NCBI GenBank assembly: GCA_015680685.1
Contig: MNCI01035854.1
Coordinates: forward strand, 315,654-379,653
Length of the DNA: 64,000 nt
Direction of reading: 5' to 3'
Source: Gnetum montanum
Lineage: Eukaryota > Streptophyta > Gnetopsida > Gnetales > Gnetaceae
This document shows positions 58,331-64,000 of this stretch, piece after piece. Position 1 is the stretch's first letter; each line of letters begins with the position of its first letter. The position numbers and the translations under genes were made by a program. The notes beneath the pieces were generated by a model, which made no database searches, was not told where the DNA came from, and saw nothing but the letters and a program-made list of their open reading frames with translations.

Positions 58331-58775
58331 GACTTTTGTCCATTTGCCCATAACGCTAGGGGAGTTTTTCAAATTTTCTGTGTCCAATCTCCTTCCCGTG
58401 CACATAACCTTCCTACCGCTTGTCCACATCTACCCGTTCCTTCACTCTTTTGCTACCGAAGGTATGCTCTACATCGTGGGGGCCCATGATTCTGTATAAT
58501 GTAACAATATAATATGGCTAACCCAAGACTTAACGTGCCTTAACGCATCAAAGACTTAATACCTCCTAGGGTTAGTCCAACCGTCTCTTAGGGTTAATCA
58601 AACATGCCTCTTAGGGTTAATCAAAGAGTTAGCTTTAATTTATTAATCAAAAACACCTCTTAGATCAAACCGAACGCATGTCACTGCCATGGCCGGGCCA
58701 TCATGAGGGGTATATTATTGTCATTTTGGACAACACACACACACATTTTAATTCGTGGTTATGCTATGATTGCAA
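58331..58775 (+). other. Accessory-ORF leader with candidate intron, E1
   Basis: Leader to 58461, donor GAAG/GTATGC at 58462. The 3' end just before ATG 58776 reads GATTGCAA, where E2 has GATTACAG. The acceptor AG is thus mutated in this copy. Confidence 0.5.
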
Positions 58776-61630
58776 ATGGCACCAAAACCAAGGTGTCCAA
58801 GGGAGGAAGGACCATCACAACCTCGAGAGAAGCAACCTAAGATCAGCAAGGGGCGGGGCACGCAACCTCAGGAGCACACAAAGGGCTCACATGCAACTAG
58901 CCCTCTCCGTGAGGAACCTGACATGGAATTTGTTCGTCAAATTCTTGAAGAAGAGGTCCCCACAAAACAATCGTGCAGGGACGAGACTCCAGCAAGAGTG
59001 CCAAGGCTTGAGGTCACCTTGACCAGGGCCTGCCTTGATGCTATCAAGTTGAAAGAGCTACAACAAACGGTCCTTCAAGAATTAAACTTCAGACCATTCC
59101 TAGAAAGTGTGCCAGAAGAAGTTAGAACTCAGCTGCAAACTTCTCCCATGTGGCCAATCATCATGTCCAATGGTGAGTGGTATCTGGGAGAAACCTATCT
59201 CTTCTGGACAAATCAACAATCGAGGTCACGAGTAAGAATCAAGGACATCCATGTGTCTTACTCTGTAGAGACAATCGCACAAGCTCTTAGGTTGCCTAAG
59301 ACTGGGGCTAACATGGCAAAAATTTCAAAACAAGCAGACCCCGAGGTGAAAGCAGAGTAGACCAGGCGATGCTATGGGGTAGACTGTAAGGAGTTTGGCA
59401 CATTGACCACCGCAGAAAGGGTTTACTCTAAAATTGCGTCTTACCACTTAAATCCAACAATAAGACCCAACAAAGTCACTGCCTTCTCTGCTCGTGCATG
59501 TGCCGCTTTAAGTAGAAAATTCCCTATCAACCTTCTAGAGTTACTCTTCTTGGAAATTGAGAAACGGTTCGCGGAAAATGAACGTGGAAGGCGAGCTTTG
59601 CCATTTCCCTGCCTAATCAAAAAACTGTGCAAATAGGTAGGGATAGCACGATATGCCAATGACACTCTCCGTCATGCCCCAATTGCCTCGTGGCGTAAGA
59701 TGATGAAAGATAAAACGCCGCAACAACAACAGAGGAAGAGCAGCCACCACCTCCATCGTCCACACAAACAACAAGGTCAAACTCGCGCACGATCGTAGAG
59801 CACATATGCGAGATCCGACAGTCGCTCCTGCGCCAACAAGAGCAACAAGCGGGAACCAGTGGTGGTGGAGACCTTTCGGTGTATCACCTTGCCTTGAGCC
59901 ATCTAGAACAAGTGGCTCGATCTGTGAGCTTGCTGGAGAGGGTAGGGCCGATGCTTTCAGCTGCGCGAACACAAGTGCCTGCGAGAACAGACCCTAACAC
60001 CCAAGAAGTAACTGTGTCAATGACTCAACAATTATTCCCAGAAATTTCAAGGAATGCTGCTACTTTCTCAATGTGCTTGGAGGAGGGTGAAGAGGCAATT
60101 GTCCTGGTAATGCAGCACCAAGAACAGGAAGCCGCAGCAGTAGTTACCAATACGATCGCCATAGCTCTCAATGCACCTGTGGCGCCTGTACTGGACGTAC
60201 ATGGGCTTAGAGATGTGCAGACATCTACAGGGACTCAGAGTGGCAGACTCAGTGCAGCACAACATGAAGAATTGTTGGACTGACTAGTAGGAACCAGGCA
60301 ACCGCTTCCGGATGTCTTTGACCTTCCAGACAACATCACTACAACCCAGTCAGAGCTACCCTCGCCAAAGGGCAAGTGCCTCATCATAGAGGGGCAACTT
60401 GAAGTAGCTCAAGTAGACAATCAACGCTTAGCTACGGAAGTTGCTCAACTAAGGGCACAACTAGCCGACCCAACTATACTTAACCGTGACATTACAAAAG
60501 ATGAAGCTTTTCAACAGCTTCAAATCAAGCTTCAAATGGTTGAGTACGAGCGAGAGTTGGCGATCTTCGACAAGTCCTTAAAGGAAGCTCATTCTTATCA
60601 TCTAAACAAGAACTTAGCAGAGGTCTACTAGGAGAATGTTGGGTTGATTGCAGAAGTTCATTGCCTGCGCAATGTTGGTCTTGAAAATCAACAAATGAAG
60701 GATTTTATCCGCCAACAGCAGGAGGAGTTGGCCAGGGTAAACACCGATGTGAGAAGTTTGGCCAATGAAAATCACAATCTGTCAATGGAGGAAGTCTGAG
60801 CCTTGCGACAGAAGACAACCATTGAAATCACCGCTTGGAAGAATGAGGCCCTTAAGTTTGAACGAGTGAAAAATCATTACAGGGACCAAGTGGGATTACA
60901 AAAAGAAGTTAACGAAAAAGAAATCCAAGTCGCAAAGGCTAAAATGAATCAAGCCCTCCAACAACTCAAGGAAGGAGGCGAGGTATGGCAACCCATCTTT
61001 GATGGATTAAACGCCTACAACCAAGCTGAGATTCGTATCCAGGAGCTGCATATTGAAGAAATGACAGAATACATGGAACTAGCCAACCTTCGTTATGCAA
61101 ACTTAGCCATGCTTACAGCTGGAAGGCCACGGTCAAACCTTGAGAAGCAAGTGACCACCTTGTATTCGTTATACGAGGGTGAGTTCAAAGTGCATAAGGA
61201 GACAAAGCAAAAGCTAGAAACAACAAATGCAGAACTTGAAGTTCTTCGCACCCGCTTTGAAGGGCAACGCTCTGTTGCAAAAAACTTGGCCCGACGAATG
61301 GATGACTACCAACGGCTACAAGCATCAGTCCAAGCGTTCGACATCGAATGAAAACAATTTGCGGCCTGGTTCATCAATTTAAAGGAGATCTTCCCTACGC
61401 TTCCATGTCCTTGAGATGTTCTTGTTCCGGCACACATTGGCGAAGCCGCTTGGACTGTGAATGACCCCAGAAGTAAAGAAGATAAAATGAAGGCTCTGTT
61501 GGAGGCTTTCCAATTGCCTCCAGAAGTTGCAACAGCCACAGGACAATCACAGCCACCACCTCAACCACCACATGCACTAAAGCTGGTGAGGGCCCATCAG
61601 AACCACCGCCACCGGGAACTATATGACCTC
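58776..61630 (+). pseudogene. E1 accessory ORF: basic N-end, helical middle, coiled coil
   Basis: About 950 codons in several frames. Residues 1-75 are basic/Pro/Gln-rich (MAPKPRCPREEGPSQP). Next comes a globular part with LQELNFRPFLESVPEE, WYLGETY, VRIKDIHVSYSVETIAQALRLP, then after a stop (59358) YSKIASYHLNPTIRPNKVTAFSARACAALSRKFPINLLELLFLEIEKR. That region resembles the 'putative plant transposon protein' domain. A low-complexity stretch follows (59650-59830, frameshift). 60380-61350 is a long charged coiled coil (ELEVLRTRFEGQ, LANENHNL). The Pro-rich end lies at 61470-61626. No signal peptide or transmembrane segment, so an envelope role is not supported. Stops at 59358, 59634, 60281, 60628, 60796 and 61349. 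Confidence 0.8.
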
Positions 61631-61816
61631 CTTTAGCAACTTCAACATCTCGGTAGGGTTGTGCATCCATTGTTGTCAAGGTGTTCCATTTTGTTGTCCA
61701 CGAACACCACAATTTTGTAATTTCTTCTGTACACTCGAGCACTTGGTGTATTATTAGCGTCAATAGGCATCTTGAGATGTTTTGCTATGTGTGTCGCTAG
61801 TCACTTCATACCTTCC

Positions 61817-61863
61817 AAATTGTAACAAACTCGAGGACGAGTTTTCACTCAGTCGTGGGGGTA
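61817..61863 (+). promoter_or_regulatory. Polypurine tract and pre-LTR box, E1
   Basis: CGTGGGGGTA at 61854-61863 abuts the 3' LTR. ACTCGAGGACGAGTTTTCAC upstream is conserved with E2. Confidence 0.9.
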
Positions 61864-62743
61864 TGATGAAGCCCCTAGTCACTGCGTCGACTAGGCCACA
61901 TCGACGAAGCCTTGTTAACGCGGCCACGTCGATGTGACCCCATCAACGCATCTTTCCAAGCGTTGATGTGGCCTCATCAACACAGAGTCCATTTTTCACT
62001 ATATATATGCATGCACCCATCGCATTTATGGCACCTTTTGTTCAAGTTGTAGCAAAGCTCTTGCAGTTTGTTTCCGCAGGAGTTAGATTATTTTCCAAGT
62101 GCCCATATACATAGTTTGAAGAGTGTATGGCTCTTTATTTGAGTGCTAATATACCTGAGCCCATTAGCGTGAATGGCAATAAAGACGAGCTTTTTGAACA
62201 TTCCTTGCAACATTTGAACTAGATTACTTAAGCATTAATATTTTAATACTTTAATAATTTTCATGCTTCTATTATTGCTTTATAGTCATAGTACGTTTTA
62301 GTAGTCCACAAGAACACATAAGCACGATCACCTCGAACATATGTTTGACACTTGGCAACCTAGTGACACTTGACGTCTGGCAACCCCGTAGTGATTAGGA
62401 CATGCTTGGGATGTGCACGGAGGGTGGGACCGGCTGCTTATGCTAGGATAGTCGAGCGATAGTGTAGTAAAATCTTAGATTATCTAGCCTTTTTCTCCCT
62501 ATATTAGAAGAATTAAATATTAAGAATAAAAGAAAACACATAAAAAATCATATGCCTCAATCTCACTCAACCATCATTCTAGAATATCACAAGTGAGGTT
62601 GAGAAGACAACAACCATTCTAACTAGGATTTTGATGGCTAGAATACTATGCGTAAGTGCTCGCAGTCTTTGGAATTCGACCGGATCGTGCGTGAACGCTT
62701 GTGATTTGTATGGTTGGGTGTAGGGGTACCTCATCGCTCATCA
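61864..62743 (+). repeat. E1 3' LTR
   Basis: TGATGAAGCC...GCTCATCA, 880 bp. It is longer than the 5' LTR mainly by a 20-odd base insert near 62555-62580 (caatctcactcaaccatc) and a few bases at 62190. Followed by TSD ACAAC 62744-62748. Confidence 0.97.
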
Positions 62744-63660
62744 ACAACCCAAACTCTTTTTAAAAATAGGAGACCACCACATGGAGTGCATCAACAAAGA
62801 GTTCAAGCTAATCTGGAAAGGTTTCCATTGCAAAAAGCCTTTAAGTCGACTCCAACACTGCCAAATTTGCTTGAACAAGAAAGAACCTATAATCTTTTGA
62901 GAACCTCCGCTAATGATCCAATTGCTCCAATGAGTGTTTTTCCATCTATGGTGATTACCAAGACAAGATATGTTATGCTTAAAAAGGAGCTTCCAAGCTT
63001 CATCTCCTTCAATACCAGTGACACACTTGAAGGCCAAGAGAATACTTTGGTGCTCAATAGAGGCAAGGCCTAAGCCTCTGTGCTCCTTACTTAAGTGCAG
63101 ATATCCCAAGCAATTTGATGAAAAGCTTTGTGATTGTCTTTATCCCCCCATAAATAATTCCTAAAAATTTTGTTGGTGCACTGAAAGGAAGATTTAGAAG
63201 GAGCCATAAAGGAAGAATAGTACACGTGAGTGGAGCTCAAAATATGATTAACTATGATAAATCTACTTGCAAGAGATAAGGGTTTAGAAGCCCATTTCAA
63301 AGCTTTATGTTTCACTTTTTCCACCACATTATTCCATAAGGTAGAGGGAGTAGCAAATAAAGTAATCGGGATACCCAAAAGGGTGAAAACATTGGTAGGA
63401 GAAAGCCACTTGATATTAAAATGATAAGTCCAAGTAGGCCTTGGAGAGAAGCTAGACCAAATAGCTTGCGTTTTGTTCCAATTGATTTTAGCTCCTAAGG
63501 CTCTACAATAGATGTCAATGCAATCCAAGGCAGTGTTAAAATTGTGGTCCTCGAGCAAAGTGAGAAAAGTGTCATCCACAAACTGGCTATAAACGAGATC
63601 CTTTCCTTCTTGTGGAAGAGAGATGCCTAATAGTCTCAAGATGGACAAAAAATGAAATAT
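62744..63660 (-). mobile_element. L1-type LINE, RT part
   Basis: Minus strand, from about 63660: LGISLPQEGKDLVYSQFVDDTFLTL (the RT catalytic box; here FVDD), ALDCIDIYCRALGAKINWNKTQAIW, FTLLGIPI, KWASKPLSLASRFIIVNHIL, IFRNYLWGD. A frameshift near 63100 leads to HLSKEHRGLGLASIEHQS and SLLMHSMWWSPIFKKSLGC, ending at the E1 border. It continues in frame at 50066. The 5' end at about 63660 is a truncation, usual for LINEs. Confidence 0.85.
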
Positions 63661-64000
63661 AAAAGTGTAAGATATGTTATATACTAAATGATAACTTGCT
63701 GAGAGCATAGCCAAGTGGTATTCTCCCCCTTGTTTCATGGTAAATAGGTTGTGAGTTGCGATTATATCACATAGTTAACTTGCATGATGCTTGTTGTAGG
63801 TATATTCATGGGAGGTAGTTTTTGGAAGCAATGAAGTGATGATAATACTTTTAATTTGAAAGCTCTAAGTTATGGGTATGATTTTTTCCCCTGAAACAAT
63901 TGTAATATAGGTATGCCCTAAGATATATAGTCTAATTAGAATTTTATAGCTCAATATTGCTAACACATCATGGTTATGGGTTTGAGTACAGCAATAGAGT
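63661..64000. other. Right-edge non-coding sequence
   Basis: AT-rich. I see no coding motif, LTR end or repeat beyond a Pol III box-A-like string (TAGCCAAGTGG at about 63709), which by itself means little. Confidence 0.5.

Larger units (their letters stand above)
50067..62743 (+). mobile_element. E1: near-complete Athila-type element, TSD ACAAC
   Basis: 12,677 bp between ACAAC copies (50062-50066, 62744-62748). LTRs are 852 and 880 bp. PBS for tRNA-Asp, gag (51006-53560), pol in the order PR-RT-RNaseH-INT (53565-57127), a 1-kb non-coding block, internal U3-like array, accessory ORF (58776-61630), PPT. The domain order with integrase last and FMDDF RT box fits the Athila/Tat branch of Ty3/gypsy. 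Several stops and frameshifts disable it. Confidence 0.95.

Noticed and set aside
58776-61630. Calling the accessory ORF an envelope gene
   Set aside because: It stands in the env position of Athila elements, but no signal peptide, transmembrane segment or furin-like site is visible.

Overview
The window is nuclear DNA from a land plant with a repeat-rich genome. I suspect a gymnosperm, but the sequence alone does not settle that. Most of it is nested, decayed Ty3/gypsy retrotransposons and LINE remnants. Two ordinary split genes lie between them on the minus strand. I see no prokaryotic, organellar or CRISPR features.

Layout. (1) 1-10254: minus-strand gypsy remnant E3, Tat-like. It has gag and protease but no RT/RNaseH/integrase, plus a multi-intron ORF on the opposite (+) strand. 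A solo LTR (7871-8740, TSD ATGTT) sits in its right end. (2) 10255-29840: plus-strand Athila-type element E2, cut at its left side. It has decayed PR-RT-RNaseH-INT, a long accessory ORF and a 3' LTR. (3) 19358-29364: minus-strand element E4 inserted in the E2 3' LTR (TSD GTAAT). E4 has two LTRs, PBS, gag and the accessory ORF but no pol, and it carries its own solo LTR (22064-22904). (4) 29841-32806: non-coding, with an RTE-type LINE scrap. (5) 32807-43674: complete 8-exon minus-strand gene for a plastid UbiE-like methyltransferase; every exon joins in frame (370 aa). One splice acceptor is multiplied by a 6 x 102 bp tandem array, and an RTE LINE lies in intron 1. (6) 46867-49025: two-exon minus-strand gene for a small, probably mitochondrial protein of 133 aa. 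(7) 49250-63660: an L1-type LINE on the minus strand, split by the 12.7 kb Athila-type element E1 (50067-62743, TSD ACAAC).

How it fits together. E1, E2, E4 and the two solo LTRs form one superfamily. Shared traits are LTRs of about 840-880 bp with TGATGA...TCATCA ends, a PBS matching tRNA-Asp (seen in E1 and E4), a GTGGGGGTA-type polypurine tract and a post-pol accessory ORF with long coiled coils.

The most interesting signal is in front of that accessory ORF. Each full copy has a second, internal array of about 14-bp units followed by a TATA box. The array matches the 14-bp units in the U3 of that same element (GTCGACG type in E1/E2, GATATCG type in E4). A leader with an intron ending just before the ATG follows. 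This suggests a separate, U3-derived transcription unit for the accessory protein, kept even in the pol-less E4.
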